Source: Epiperipatus broadwayi (lineage: Eukaryota > Onychophora > Udeonychophora > Euonychophora > Peripatidae). From it: a stretch of 64,000 nt of DNA. The translations under genes and the position numbers were made by a program. Shown in pieces: positions 11,286-25,464 of this stretch. The notes under the pieces were generated by a model, which was not told where the DNA came from, did no database searches, and saw nothing but the letters and a program-made list of their open reading frames with translations. How positions within the stretch are numbered: the stretch's first letter is position 1; every line of letters begins with the position of its first letter. The stretch is taken from positions 1-64,000 of the forward strand of contig JAQFVV010000941.1 of NCBI GenBank assembly GCA_028023455.1, written 5' to 3'.

Positions 11286-14200
11286 CTTGAATAATTTAGC
11301 TGATTTATGTTATATTTTTACAATAAAACTAATTTTCATTTATATTTTATATATCACTGTATTTAAATTTTACCACAACATTAGCATCATCAAGTTTTAT
11401 ATTTTGATATGATTGCTTGGAATAAAATTAAATATGATCAAAATTCATTTAGATATTATATAAAAAAAACATTATCTATGATAATACAAAGAATCACACA
11501 AATGGACTCAAATTATTTAATTTTGACTAAGTTTATGAAAAGAATTGACTAGTATTAGATGGATTATATATATATATTGTACAAGGCACTCCCCCACACC
11601 ACTCCACTATCCATTTCAATTCTGGTGCACAAATTAAGCATGAAAAATCGTACATAAGGTTTGGGTACTAATCCTAATCTTGATATAAATTTTTATAACT
11701 TAATTTCAAGAATATACTATTAATCATGGTTTTGAAGCATTGTTTATGGCTGCTATATACCTTTGAAAGGCATTATTGCAATACCTTTATATGATATTCC
11801 CCAAAAGAGAAGATCCCCCCCCCTTGTAAGGATACACAACATCCATCCATTAAATCATGCCAATAGGTTTTATTAACATTATTAAACTGAGAGAGTGCAA
11901 ACTTCTCAAGCACTTAGCCAATCAGATCGCAAATACTGAGACAGAGAATTTAACAAGAAAAGAATGGTTCCACTCTCTTCTTTACTTGTCTTTCTATATA
12001 TCCAAGCCAGTCCAAAGTACTTAGATCTGAAAGTGTGAATCTTAAATATCTTCACACTCCACCGAGTTCTAATTATAAACATACAGCATGAAATCTTTCG
12101 ATTTACTATGCAGTAGTTTTTCAATGTTATAACTTGCAGCAATATATTATTAACATATTATTGGGATATCAAAATATCTACTGCCTGATATAGTAGTGTC
12201 CCATAATGCTAAGCTCAGCTCTCTTTATCACAGGTTATATATAAAAAAAAGAAATTTAAAGCTGCCCTCGGAAATGTACATTAAAAAGACAAAAGAATAA
12301 TTAACAAAACACATACATGCTATGAAATAATTTAAGTAAAATATTTATTCATTTACACATAAATATGTATAATGGTCAAGTTCCTCATAGATTTGGGTGA
12401 CCAAATATAATAAATAAAATTATGAACCAAATAATTTCCTCCAATTATGCATTACATATTTGGCCAATAATGAATGTTTTACTTAGACAACTAAAAAAAA
12501 CTAATAAATAAACAAATGAGTTAATCTACAAATGGCTCTATAATAGTTTAGATTTACATATCCAATAGATTCATAAATTTGTGAGGCACCAATGGGTCCA
12601 GAGATAATTGTTTGTGGCTTGGCAAAGAAAATAGAATTCAATAAGTGATGATTTATTTACTGATAAAGTATAATATGGGATGTACAATTAAATATGTTAA
12701 TAATAAAATAAATTATAATAAGATGATTTCATATGATAGGGTGACTTGTTGATAGTCAATTAACAAGATACTTAGATTTATAATAAATATAAATTTATTA
12801 ATGTAAACATTAACACATTGATGTGGTTAAAACTAATAATATAATTTAATTAATAACTTCAAAATAACAATATATATATAATTTGTTCGTGTCAGATTAC
12901 AATCTATAATTAAAATTATTAACACATACAGTCAAATTATAATGGGTTAAGCACAGGGTTTTTTTTACACACAAAAAAATGTAAATGGAAATTTTAATAT
13001 TATTTTTTTTACTTTAATAAAAATATCTCATATCATTCAAAATTAAGCAATGCTTTCATAGTAAAAGTTATTTTATAATTTTAAAGTAAATTATATGGAA
13101 TATTAATAATACTTTTAAATTTTGATTGGTTTTAAAAAATTAATATGTTAATAATTAATTTAAACCTAACTTGCTTGAATTGTCTTTTTTTTAATTGATA
13201 TGCATATTGAGTGATAGAAAAAAAAATTGCTTTATAATTAAGGTTATTAGTAAAGAATAAAGATTTTTTAAAAATATTTATCAAAAGTTACCATTATATT
13301 ATTAATTATTTTTGGCAAGTGAAAGCCATCTGATTAGATAATTTTAAGAAATTTGTCTCTAAGCATCTGTTACTGAGTTAAGCATATATGTAACTTCAAC
13401 TTAATCTTCCTTATTCTGCAGCATTTTCTTTGGCATTTCCATGCTTGCAGATATAAACATAGGGATCCATAAACAATTTTAATCATTAGATGATATCCAA
13501 TTATTTTTCTTGTCAATATTGTAATCCATGTTAAGTTTAATAATCTTAACTCTATGACAGTTGGCATAGTGTTTGTTGTTGATTATTCCATTTTAATCAT
13601 AAAGATATCAAGTGAGGAAAGTTTGTGTTCTTTTCTTTTTAAGTAATTTTTTATTCACAGTATACATTTCTTTGCTACAAATCCTAAATCTATTAATAAA
13701 AATATGTGAAAGTAAAATATAAGTTTTAAATAGAAATGTATGTATATTTCTGTCTGAGCTTGTTTTGTCTCTCAGCAAACAACAAAAAATAATAATGATG
13801 CAGACTTTTCTTTTTTTAAAACATTATCTCATGAACCTATGATTATTTTTCTTCTAATCTTAGTAATATATATTGTTATTCATATAATTTAATAAAATAT
13901 TTCATTTTTAAATTTAATAAATAAAGTATCCATTCACTCTACATTTATTTAAATTAATAAATATATTTATCAAATATAAGACCTTTAATTGTTTTTTTTT
14001 ATTTAGTTATTCATAAACTATAAAGGGGACTATAAATTATGACATGAGTATATCTTAATATATTTAAAGATAAATAAACAATTAATCATCTTTATTACAA
14101 ACTTGAAATATACATGATTTAGCAAATAGTATGGGTTAACAAATAGTTGATTTTATAAAACTGTATAAATAAATATATATATATATCTTAAAAGTGTCAT

Positions 14201-16876
14201 ATTTAATAAAATTCTCTGAATAATATTTAAATATATTTAAAGATGTAAGTTTTTAGAAGTTGAAATAAGCTGAACTGAATTTTTAAAAAAAGGATTGACA
14301 AATATTTTATTTTGCTAAAAATGTTATATTTCTATAGCTGGCAAGTTTCTATATATATATTGTAACAGTACAATACTGAGAAATCTGACTCTTCAAATAC
14401 CCAGGGATTTGATAGAAAATTATAACTATAAATAAATCAAGACAGAAAATGGATTTGATACTGCCAAATTGTTAAAAAGAAAAACTTTATTATTTGATTT
14501 GCCAAATCGTAATGGTAAATAATGAGCAATAGGCTAGCTTTAATCTATAATATAGCACAATTGGATAAGCCAAAATTTTAATGATGATGAATAGGATAAA
14601 TTCAAACTTATTATTTCTACTTTATATATTTTTAACTTAAAAACTAAATGTTAGAAATATATTAATGAGTCTCAAATTTTTTGTTAAATATAATTAAGAA
14701 ACGAAGGGATTTTTTTTAATTTGGATTATATTTTTAAGAATAAATAAATATAAATAATTTATTCCAATATCTTAATCTTTTAATATTCAATAATATAGAC
14801 GTTCATTAAAGTTTAAATAAGTAATAAAATAATGTTTTAATATTCTCAGGGTAAAACAAATAAATTAATAAAAATCAAGCACTATATTATTACTCATAAA
14901 TGTAGATATATAAAGTAGTCTTAAAAGAAAAATAAACGAAGTCCATATTTTAAATAAAATAATTAGTTCACATTTTATTTATACATATATATGAAAATGA
15001 TAATAAAATAAAATAGTAACAATAATAGCCATTTTATTACACAGGCTTTTTAATTAATTTACAGATATTATATATTGAATATCTATTATTCATATGTTGA
15101 TGCAAGATGTATTTTATATCTTATAGATAAAGATCATTTTAGTTATATAAGTAAATAATACATAATAAAAATAATTTAGTTTATTAATGTTTAAATAATT
15201 CAATAGACTGGAAATCCATTCTTTGGTGAACAAAATTTTTCTCTGACTCAACAAAATTTTTATCAAATTAAGATGAGATGTATGTGTTCCCTTAAACTAC
15301 ATTTTTTTAAACAAACAATTAAATATGAACTATGTCTCACAGTAATCCCTTTTTCTTCAGTGACAAAATATTATAAAATACAACAAGAGCACCACTATAT
15401 ATTTATATAATGCATAATTTTATGAACATTTAATAGGGATCTAATACTACAATGACTCTATGAAATATTCCTTCATAGAAAAATTTGGAAATGACTTTCT
15501 AGGTCTCTAGGATTATATATATATATTATTAATCAAAAACAAATATTATAGAATCAAATTTACCTTTTGAATATATTTCATGATCAGAATAATTATTATA
15601 AGTTGTACATAACTAAAATATACATATGTTCTTAATAATGAGAGAATTTAACAACTTAAATAATCTTTATTTAGATATAAATTTCACTATAGATTTAACT
15701 TAATATATTTATGCTATATAATAAATATATGTGTGTGTTATAAATTATATGATTTAATCATAAAAATTTAATGCCTGTTATTTTTATAGTTTTTCCATGA
15801 AATATAAAAAAGTAGGTAAAATATATGTATATACATGTTTGTTTAAATGTCAATTTTAATCAGATTGACCTTCCTCTTATTTTTTGTTTTATTAATTAAC
15901 AACAAAAATAATAGTTTTAAAAATCTCTGTTTCAATCTTCAAGCTTAAAGATCATGGTTATTGCAGTTAATTATAGTCTTATTTGCAATGATGCATAGAT
16001 CTGGAATAGTTTTATCTAGTCATGAAAAATTTGCTTTTGTAGAATGGTAAACAGAATGGACTGGTAGAATTAATTAAATGTTCTTGGGAATGCCTTTCAA
16101 GTTGTGCTGTTAAGTCTTTTCTTCAGATATATATATAGATAGTTCTATACTACAATTTTTTTTCATACAGGTAAATAACAGAAAGACGAATAAAACCTTG
16201 GACAGCTGACTTATTTACTCACACTTTTTGATAGTTATATGAATTACAAATGAATTTTTCTCTTTTCAAGTAATAAATAATGCAAAATTAACAAAAAACA
16301 TTTTGTTAAACTATCTAGAAGTATAAAAAAATAGAAGTAGTAATAATAAGATCCACAATCCTGGCTCACATTTTTTTTATTACATAAGCAATTACCATAG
16401 AATTTTTAAATTATCCAATTTCTTGAGTCATGCACTGTTCAACTTTTATTGTTAGTTATCAGATCCATGCACATATTAGATGATTATTCTTATTCAACTT
16501 GTTTTTTTTAACATACTGACATCCAATTAAAGACATCAAATTAAAAATAGAATAATATAGATAATTTTAAAATAAAAAATATTTAAAATGTATATATGTA
16601 AAAGTAAAAATAAAATTTAGAAATCCATTTTTCAATTTTTACAAATAGGTCCACACACATACCATTAGATAAATTTTGCTATTAACATTGTTTATAATAT
16701 CTATTTAATATAATTCATTTATCTCCTCTTTTTATATATTACATTCTCAACAACTTTAAATAAAATATCAACTATATGTCATAAAAAATAATAATAGTAA
16801 TAATAACAAAAATTGAAAATAGAAAAAGAATGTCAGCACATATTAAATATTAGTACATATTTAAATAGACTCTAAT
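11286..16876. other. Long AT-rich stretch, no gene seen
   Basis: Scattered (TA)n runs occur (for example near 11567-11578 and 15518-15529). A C9 tract lies near 11815-11823. About 11870-12240 is richer in G and C and carries a 78-codon minus frame (11906-12142) that I could not assign to any family. No dispersed family seen elsewhere in the window was recognised here. Confidence 0.45.
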
Positions 16877-17300
16877 AAAAATAATAAATTTAATGCTAAT
16901 AAACTATTATAAACAATCCTTAAATCTGCAGAAGTATCTTCAGTTAATTTCTTAAACCTGCCTTAACTGCCATTAATTTTAAAAAAAAAACAAAAAACAG
17001 AAAAAATAACATGTAAATGTAAATTTGATTTTGAAAATTCTTCATGAAGAGAGAAAACATAATAAAAGAAAAATTAAAGAAGCAATTTTTATAAATAGGA
17101 ATAAAATGCTTTTAACAAATAGACAAGCTGCTAACATTAAAATAAGGTATTCATGGGATTTGAATTGATGATGTTTGCTTCCATTTTGTTTTTTGAATTT
17201 AATGGCAGTTGAGGTAGGTTTAAAAAATTAACCAAAAGTACTTCTGTGGATTTAAGGATTGTTTATAATAGTTTATTACCATTAAATTTATTATTTTTAT
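16877..17300. repeat. Large hairpin repeat with arms of about 110 bases
   Basis: The left arm (about 16877-16995) contains AATAAACTATTATAAACAAT, CCTTAAATCTGCAGAAGTA, TTAAACCTGCC and AACTGCCATTAA. The right arm (about 17184-17300) holds the reverse complement of each block in the opposite order: TTAATGGCAGTT, GGTAGGTTTAA, TACTTCTGTGGATTTAAGG and ATTGTTTATAATAGTTTATT. About 190 bases of AT-rich sequence lie between. The structure suits a non-autonomous foldback or MITE-type element; no ORF is present. Confidence 0.7.
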
Positions 17301-17697
17301 TATAATTACAATTTTGTTTTAATTAACAGATATTTTATTTATATTACATATTTAAATAAATATACACATAAATCATTGCAAGATATTTATACTTTAAAAT
17401 AAAATAATTCAAAATGTTGAGTAATTAATAAACTTTTCTTTTTTTTTAAATTCTTTTTTTTAATTATATTATAACTGACTTAAGGATTGAGCTGTGTAAT
17501 TCTTATAATAAGTATATAGTAATATTTATATAATATTTTGCAGTCAATTAACACTAGTTTATAGATAATAAACTTTTTTATTATTATCTATGCTGTATTT
17601 TTTTTTTTTTTCATTTTAAAATTAGCATTTTGAATAAAAATTGTAAAAGTCATACAATATCTTCAACAATTGGGTAATAAAGATATCTAGGATAATA

Positions 17698-17778
17698 AAA
17701 ACAAAATTGCTTTGAATTAAAATTATCAAAAAATACATTAAAATATAATAATTTTAATTTAAAGCAATTTTGTTTCTG
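17698..17778. repeat. Short AT-rich hairpin
   Basis: AAACAAAATTGCTTTGAATT followed by AAAATTAT at about 17700-17728 pairs with ATAATTTTAATTTAAAGCAA and TTTTGTTT at about 17747-17775. It could form a cruciform or be a very small foldback element. Confidence 0.5.
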
Positions 17779-17902
17779 TTATTTTTAACTCTTTATTTCT
17801 CTACCAGTTTTGTTTCAATAAATAACTATGTATACTGTTTGTCTTTAAAGAATTATAAAAACTATTTTATTAATTGTGAAATAAATTTATCCAATTTATT
17901 AC

Positions 17903-18055
17903 TACTTTTATCTATGTATTTATCTATCTACCTATCTATTTATTTGTCTGTCTGTCTGTCTGTCTGTATATCTATCTAATCTATATATCTACCTATCTTC
18001 ATCTGTCAGTCAGTTTGTCTGTCTGCCTGCCTGCACAACTATCTACCTGTCTGAT

Positions 18056-18088
<33 letters not shown>

Positions 18089-18500
18089 GTCTCTCTATCT
18101 ATATTTATCTATCTGTTTGCCTCCATCCATTTATTCATCTATATATCCAGCATTCCCTCCATCTATTCATCTATTTATTTAACTATATACTCACTACCAA
18201 TCTATCTATTTACTGACCAACTTACTTACTTACCTACTGACCTTTGTACCCATTCACCTATCTATCTATCTTACTTTCTTACATATTTCTATTTTTCTCT
18301 GTCCATCTATCCATCCATCCATTGACCTATCTATCTATTTATTTATCTATACCTGTCTATTTGCTATTTGTCTATTGTTTTTACATTTATCATTTATTCA
18401 TCTATGTATCCATCCATCTATTTATTTATCTATTTGTTCACTTATCTACCATCTTACCTATTCTATCTATCTATTGATCTATATATGTATCTATTTATAT
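17903..18500. repeat. (TCTA)n / (TCTG)n tetranucleotide array
   Basis: About 600 bases of TCTA repeats are interrupted by blocks of TCTG, CATC and TTTA variants. The periodicity makes all plus frames partly open with Leu-Ser-Ile-Tyr style translations, which are artefacts of the repeat. Confidence 0.92.
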
Positions 18501-19369
18501 TTATTAATGATATTTAAAGTTTTAAATATTAGTATTAATGTTTGTAAAATGTGGTTGTTTATGAACCACAATAATACCTAGAACAATAAAATCAGAAAAA
18601 GATTATTAGAAAATTTTTTATTGGTCAACACTGAAACCATGGTATATTGTATTTTGGAGTGAAAAGTTGTAATTGACTAGAATAATCAATTGGTAGCAAG
18701 GTTATTGTGTTTGAAAAAAATATTAATATTTTCCTTTTGCTATTAAAGATAGTAAGCATCTATTAAGAAAAAAAGACAAATTGCATCAGTGCTAAAAAAT
18801 TATGAGTTTTGGTTGGTATAAATATATTAATATTATCTATGAATTTTTTCAAAATAAATATTTGTCAAGATTCTGATCTCAAAATGCATTGCCTAATAGA
18901 TTTATGTCTTTCAATTTTTCATTGTATTCATAAATTATATGCTAATTAAGCTTGTTAACAAACACTTTTTATAGCACATAAGCATACATAACATGAATAA
19001 TGCTGCCATGAAGATTTTTAAAATGTCTACTACTTGGAAAATAATTATTTGATATTTTATACAAAATTCTATTTAAATAATGGCTTTTTTGTCATTTGAA
19101 GAATCATTTAAAACCAGTAGTGGCAAAACTATGTTTTGCATTGATGCTTATTTTTTTAAAGTGAATTTGAATTGTTTTTCTGAGATTTTTTTTCTTTAGA
19201 TATATAGTGGAAAAATATGCAATGAAATAAGCATTCACTAAAATAAAATGTATTTAAATCAAACAAATTATGCAGCTCTTAGGATTTGCATTTTTTTTAA
19301 GGGAGTAGTGCTACTTGGTACAAATTTTAGTAATCAACAGATGTTATGTAAGCACTAGCCAATAATTTT
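18501..19369. other. AT-rich stretch, no gene seen
   Basis: Nothing recognised; there are many stops in all frames. Confidence 0.5.
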
Positions 19370-19985
19370 AAATCTAATATTTTCATACTAATTTCTACAT
19401 TATGACATTCATCAGTGAGAAATCTTGAATCTGAGAGCAATACATTTGGATTCAAGGCTCCTCACCAATGAAAGCCATAACTAGAAACCAGTCTAGGGAT
19501 ATTGAATAGGAAAACAGTGACTACACTATTATCTGCTGATTTCTAAAGCTTGCAGTAGGTGACACTAGTATATAAAAATGTGTTACCATTTCTACAGCTA
19601 TACAAGCATAAAAGATAAAAGTGACTATTGTTACTAATAAAAATCAAGAACACCAAAATATAGGGTTAATGAACTAATTTTAGATTTGTATGAGCATACA
19701 AACAAGTTAGCTTGGATTGATAACATTAGTGTGTTTTTCAGTTTGGGCTCATAGTTTTTAGTTAAGCATAAAGGTAAAAGAAAGGTGCTGAAGTAAGGAG
19801 TGCATTAGATTCAAAGAATGAAGTGCATTCTCCAAGATCCGAAGCTCCTTACTGATTAAGATAAATTGGATGAGGAAGCACTGGGTAGGATTATGAGGCA
19901 CTATTATCTAGTATATGTTGATTTAAGTTTGCACTAGATAGTACTATTATGTTGACAAATTTTTGCTTTCTTAACAGCTTGTATA
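19370..19985 (+). repeat. Two diverged family A copies in tandem
   Basis: The first copy (about 19370-19590) has GGATTCAAGGCTCCTCACCA, GAAAGCCATAACTAGAAACC and AGTCTAGGGATATTGAATAG. The second (about 19640-19985) has AACACCAAAATATAGGGTTA, CTTGGATTGATAACATTAGT, GGCTCATAGTTTTTAGTTAA and AGCTCCTTACTGATTAAGAT. Both follow the block order of the 4559-4953 copy but are much more diverged. Confidence 0.6.
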
Positions 19986-20770
19986 AGAATTAAATAAAGG
20001 TGATAATTTGATGTTTTAATGGTTGAAATCTGTTTTAGAGAATAATTATTATTTCATCACCTTATAGTAAATAGATTCACAAAAACATTTTATGCATGTC
20101 CCTTATTCATAAAGATAGTAATTTACATTAATTTGATAACCCTTATATTTGTTGAGAAGCATTGGGTGTTTTCCTCAGTAAGAGCATGGCTGTTCTACTG
20201 CTTTAGATCCCCATTTTACAGTTATTGAAACTTATATTAGAATAGGTTTTTTTAAAATTGTAAATTCAGTCATATTGCTTTTAATGATTTTATAATTTAG
20301 AAAAAAAACCCAAGAGGTTAGTATCTTATGGATAGTCAGCAAATATCAACCATCTTAAGTCTATTGTTCTTGAAGAAAATAATTCTTTTAATGGTGCCTT
20401 AACCATTCATTTAAAATTCATTGCTAATGCCATCACTTGTCAAAATTGACGTGGTCTTAGAATTTTTGTCAAATATTTTAAGGTTTAAGATGACTTTCAT
20501 AGCATAAGATGTCATGTTTCAGTTTTTCTTCTAAAACATTATATTCATTTAACAAGAAGTTTATTTGTTAATGAGATGGAAAATTGAAAAGTGGCATTTG
20601 AATGAGCTTTTAGAATTTTAATTAATGTAAGATACTTTTGTTTAAATTAATTTTTTTTCACAGTTCTATTAAATAAAATTTTAAATAAATAAAATTTATA
20701 AAAATATCAATTTAATTAGTTTAAAAATTAGATTTTTAACTTATCTACAGAAATTTTTATTAGCTGATTA
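19986..20770. other. Unassigned stretch
   Basis: No gene seen. About 20150-20480 is slightly less AT-rich but has stops in all frames and no shared repeat. Confidence 0.45.
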
Positions 20771-21455
20771 TATGATCACAGACTTTCACAGCACTCACCA
20801 CTCTATCTTATATCACTGATACACTTGAACACACATATATGTCAAAAAGATAAATAATCACCAATATATGTATTTCATGCTAAACCAGCAATCATCAGTT
20901 GGTCCAGATTATCATCCACACATATATGCAATAAGTGCTCAGATATATATATATATATATTAAGATAGCCAATCTTTATACTTTAATGAACAGGCATCAG
21001 TCCAGTCCACAATCCAATTCTTCAACCATCCATGCAATTGACAATCTGATGATGGAACACTCAAAGGTCACCCTGAGACCGAGATTCTTGTCACACCCAT
21101 GCTGACCTAAAGTCAATCTTACCCCTCATGTACAGGACATAATCCAGCATGGGTGTGACAAGAATCTCAGCCTCAGGGTGGCCTTTGCGTGTTCCATCAT
21201 CAGATTTTCAATTGGATGGACGGTTGAAGAGTTGGATTGTGGAGTGGATTGATGGCTGTCCATTAAAGTATGAATATTGGTTATCTTAATATATATATAT
21301 ATATATACATCTGAGCCCTTATTGCATGTATGTGTGGAGATAATCTGGACCAACTGATGATTGCTGGTTTAGCATAAAATAAGTATATTAGTGATTATTT
21401 ATCTTTTTGACATGAGATAGTGGTGAGTGGTGGGCTGTGAAAGTCTGTGCTCATA
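20771..21455. repeat. Palindromic head-to-head pair of family C
   Basis: The left arm (20771 to about 21104, reverse) and right arm (about 21145-21455, forward) are close inverted copies around a spacer of about 40 bases. The outer ends are TATGATCACAGACTTTCACA and its near complement ending CTGTGCTCATA. The innermost ends are CACCCATGCTG and CAGCATGGGTG. Shared inner blocks include CCATCATCAGATT, TATCTTAATATATA and CCAACTGATGATTGCTGG. The arms differ by few substitutions plus the length of a central (AT)n run, so the pair is relatively young or kept alike. No protein is encoded; the 75-codon minus frame is a shadow of the repeat. Confidence 0.85.
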
Positions 21456-21734
21456 TACCCTATATATTACATATATTGATATAGATATATAATAAGCCTA
21501 TATTTCATTTATTATTAACTGATTAAAAAATGTGTTTTATATATATAACATCGTTTAAAAAACTAGAATTATTTATAAATTATAAATCTGTATTTTTATT
21601 TTTTAAAAAGGTAATTGTTTGATTTTAATAGTAATTTAACGCAAAATGAATAAATGTAACTGTATGTTTTTAGATATTTAAATACAAGTATAGTATATAT
21701 ACTTTAAACTAAATGTAATTTGAGGGTATTTGAA

Positions 21735-21955
21735 CGTAGCTTTTTAAGCTCGTTTTAGTCATTCACTCCATCTTATACAACAATACACATGACCACAATG
21801 TGAAAATGATAAATAATCTCCGATATACGTATTTCGTGCTAAACTAGCACTTATCATCTCCCACAGTAATGTATATATTACCAATGCTCGGTTTATATTA
21901 AACTAGAAAATATTCAAACTTTAATGGATAGGCTTCAACTTCTCCACTTTACACG
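21735..21955 (-). repeat. Family C copy (reverse), diverged
   Basis: It contains TTAAGCTCGTTTTAGTCATT, TCACTCCATCTTATACAAC, ACACATGACCACAATGTGAA, AATAATCTCCGATATACGTA, TTTCGTGCTAAACTAGCACT and TTAATGGATAGGCTTCAA in the family C reverse order. It lies only about 280 bases from the palindromic pair. Confidence 0.7.
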
Positions 21956-22679
21956 AAGCTATATTATACAATTTCAAAACAACATTGAATTAGGACTGTG
22001 AAGAAAATGAGTTAGAACTTTCTAAAAATATTTCTAATAATTTAATTTTAAATATGTTGTTTACGATTTAGGAATCATTTGAAAAAATAAACTTTTGAAA
22101 GAACTTTCAAAGAAGCAATAATTTGCTTTCATGAAAAATTCAGATATCATTTGCATTATAATAATAATTTTATAGATCCTCTAAAAAGTGCAATATTGAT
22201 TTTTTTTTCCCAGTGGAAGATATGATTGATGATATATACAATGAAACCTATAACTAGAAGAGTTGATGAAGAAATTAAAAATATCGTATCAAAAGGTCAT
22301 GTAAAGGAATGAAAAGATCAGAATGTGACATCTATGAATACATTTATTGTGAGAGTAGTTTGCATAGTTATCTTAAAACAGATTTTTAATTTTTTAAACT
22401 TTTTTCCTTTTTTCTTTTTGTCTGTAGTTGGAATAGCTTTCTTCTTTAGAGTGAGTATAATGATAATGGTATGAATATAATTAATATTATAATGCAAAAA
22501 AAGATATATTAAAATTTTGCATTTGTTTAGCATGTTTTTCAGCATTACTCATAGTCTGAATTATACTATCTTTTATTATTCTATTGTTTTATTTTTTTTC
22601 CAAATTTTTTTTTAGTTTCATAGCCTTATATTTTTACATGCATGACACATGCTGCGCGCACACTCACACACATATAATA

Positions 22680-23150
22680 AAGAGATGCTAATAGCTCTAA
22701 ACAAGCTTATTTTTTATTTTTATGACAAATGCTACAAGTGAAAGCATTCAAATCCTCTTTATCTAGGATTGTATCCATTTGCTCACTGGTTTCGAGCTAT
22801 AACTCTCTTCAGCAAGGAGCTAGGACACCAGATTCAAAAATCAATTCAAGATCTGAAATTTTTAGACATCTACAAATCTTTAAATTTAGCTCTTCAACTA
22901 AAATAATTATATGGGTCTGAACTTAACTCAGATATTCCATATATTAATGAGCTTAGTAATTTAATTTAGTCAAATCCCCCAACAGCAAAATAATAATAGT
23001 AATAAAATCAAGTCATATGCCACATGACCAATATAGCTTGCATTAACAAATCTGTAATATAAAGAGCATGATGATAGCTCTAAACAAGCTTACTTTTTTA
23101 TTTTTATGATAAATGCTACAGAGAAAGCATTCAAATCATCTTTATATATG
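22680..23150. repeat. Direct repeat pair flanking a reverse family B copy
   Basis: A unit of about 80 bases (ATAGCTCTAAACAAGCTTA, a T-rich run, AAATGCTACA, GAAAGCATTCAAATC) occurs at about 22690-22760 and about 23070-23140. Between them, about 22765-22955 read on the minus strand matches family B: ATATATGGAATATCTGAGTT, AGTTCAGACCC, ATGTCTAAAAATTTCAGATC, CTAGCTCCTTGCTGAAGAG and CGAAACCAGTGAG. Confidence 0.55.
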
Positions 23151-25334
23151 CATTGCAACAGTTTGGAATGAAAAGATATTAAAGAATGATAAGTAATCAA
23201 TAAATAATTATCCACAAAGGAGCAAAAAATCAACATGAGAAATTAAGATAAGTAATTATAAATAATAAGTAATAAACATAGCATCACTAGCTACTATCTT
23301 CAATATTCAAGGATCATTCTTTGTGACTGGATTTAAATGAGAAATAACATAAAAGTTAAGATTAATTATCTTCTAGACAAGACCAAACTTAAGTCATAAT
23401 ATTACAAAAGCAATTATCAATATTTTATCTGTATACACATATGCCCTTAAAAAACTCTAAAAGTAATCCTATATTAGAAGTGTTGTGATCATTACATCTT
23501 TGATATTCATCATCAATGTTCCAAGACATCTGCACAATGAGTGTACTGGCCATAAATCTACAAGTCATCATCACAAAATCTATAACATAAAGTGGATGAA
23601 TATTTAAAGATATATTTTACTACCTTAGCACCTGCTAAATAATTTTATAATTAAAGTATATAGATATTCACAAATCATATTCCATAAAAATTGTTCAAAG
23701 TTAGCTTTGGAATCATAATGTATCTGAAAACTGATAACAACTTTAAACTATACAAGTATTAAATAATTTCCATGGAATAACAAAATAATAAACAAAACAT
23801 AATAATAAAAAATGAAAGCATTCTGATATTGACTATTTACAAATATCTAAGGATATTTCAATACTTGCTAATTTAATCAATCAAATTTTTCAAAAATATA
23901 TAAATAAGGAGTTAATATAACACACATATAGGCACTCATGGGTTAGTCCAATAGTGAAATTTTAGTCTCCATTAAAATTATAACTATTATGTGTAATTGC
24001 TAAATATTTGATAGACTGTTTTATTTAATTATTTAGGTAAATTTAACTTTCAAAAATAAGTTATTGAAAGATTTCTAAAGAATTATTATGTGGAGTTATA
24101 TTCTTTATTAACTTTTAGCTACTACTGATCCACTTTTTTTAAATGATCTTCTTTAGCAGTATTATGTGCTGGCATCAACTCTTAATAATAATTAATATTT
24201 ACATCTTTAGCAGTGTAAATAATTTGACATTATTATAGAAAATGGAGATATTATTTACAATCTTGTTAAAAATGATTCTTTAAATCTTTGAATGTTAGAT
24301 TTATTATTAATTAATTAAACAAAATATACTATCAAATATTTAACAATCATAAATAATTATAAGTAATGAATATTAAAATTTCACTACCAACTGATACCTA
24401 AGTACCCATATATATATATAAGCACAATGACTTGCATACATGTTAATACAAAATATTCCAATCATTACTAAGCTAATAAACAGTATTCTATTTTAACAAA
24501 TATAAATAATTCAAAGTTAACATATATATAATGTGCCCACAGATACTTGATTGTTATAATATAAAAATAAATCATTTCAGTTACTAATTTTAATTGTTTT
24601 TAACTTGAAAATCAAGTTATTATTCTTAATTGTAAATATAAATTTTAAAATAAAGAAACATTATTTAACATCAAAAGTCCCTTGAAAGTTCTTTTTTCCA
24701 ACCACTTTTTAATTGTAAACAAAACCTTTTAGTATAGAGAAATAATATTTTATTTTTTTGAAAATCTGTTTGAACATGATTTGTTTTTAACATCTGTTCT
24801 CTAAGTTTAAGCAAATTTTCCAAAATTTATTTTCATTGGTTAATTGTTTAATTTGATTCAAAAATTGTTTACTCTTAAATTAGTACAACAGAGATTAAAC
24901 ATTTTTTCACTCAGTTAGTAGTGTAACAGGCACAGACGTCGTTACATTGTTTTTTTTTTATTAGTAAACATGAAAAAAAATAAAAGTTCGTCAATAAAAA
25001 CTTCTTTTTAAAGAATTAAAAATAAAAAAATCATCTTAAACTCGCATATATATACAATCGCACAGATAAATAATTATTAAAATAAAACTTTATTAAAGAA
25101 AAAGTATTTTAAAACTAAATTTTCAGAAAAGATTTAGAGATAAAAATATATGTTTAAGTTTGAAAACCGATTAATTAATCTTTTGTAAAATGGAAATGAT
25201 TATTTTAATTAGTAAACTAGCCTTGGGCATCTAAAATGTATAAGCAATGGTCAGATAGGAAAACAATAGGAACAGAATGGCCAATGAAAGAAATCCATCA
25301 GGGAAATCAGACTCAATGGAAGGATCATCATCAA
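23151..25334. other. AT-rich stretch, no gene seen
   Basis: Nothing recognised except short (TA)n runs (near 24411-24421). Confidence 0.5.
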
Positions 25335-25337
25335 CGA

Positions 25338-25377
25338 TGACGTAACGTTCATTGGATCCTAAAGTTAGGTATAAAAG
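25338..25377 (+). promoter_or_regulatory. Candidate core promoter: CRE-like, CCAAT and TATA motifs
   Basis: Three textbook motifs occur in order and at plausible spacing: TGACGTAA (CRE/ATF-like) at 25338-25345, ATTGG (inverted CCAAT) at 25351-25355 and TATAAAAG at 25370-25377. A start site would be expected near 25400. The surrounding segment is less AT-rich than the kilobases on either side, and a candidate first exon follows. Single motifs are common by chance in AT-rich DNA; the ordered cluster is the evidence. Confidence 0.45.
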
Positions 25378-25464
25378 AAAAAATTTGGAAATAAAAAGGG
25401 ATTTGGTTTAATTAATTAGAAGGAGGAGATGTGACTATATGTGTTAGTGTGGAGTTGAAGGATA

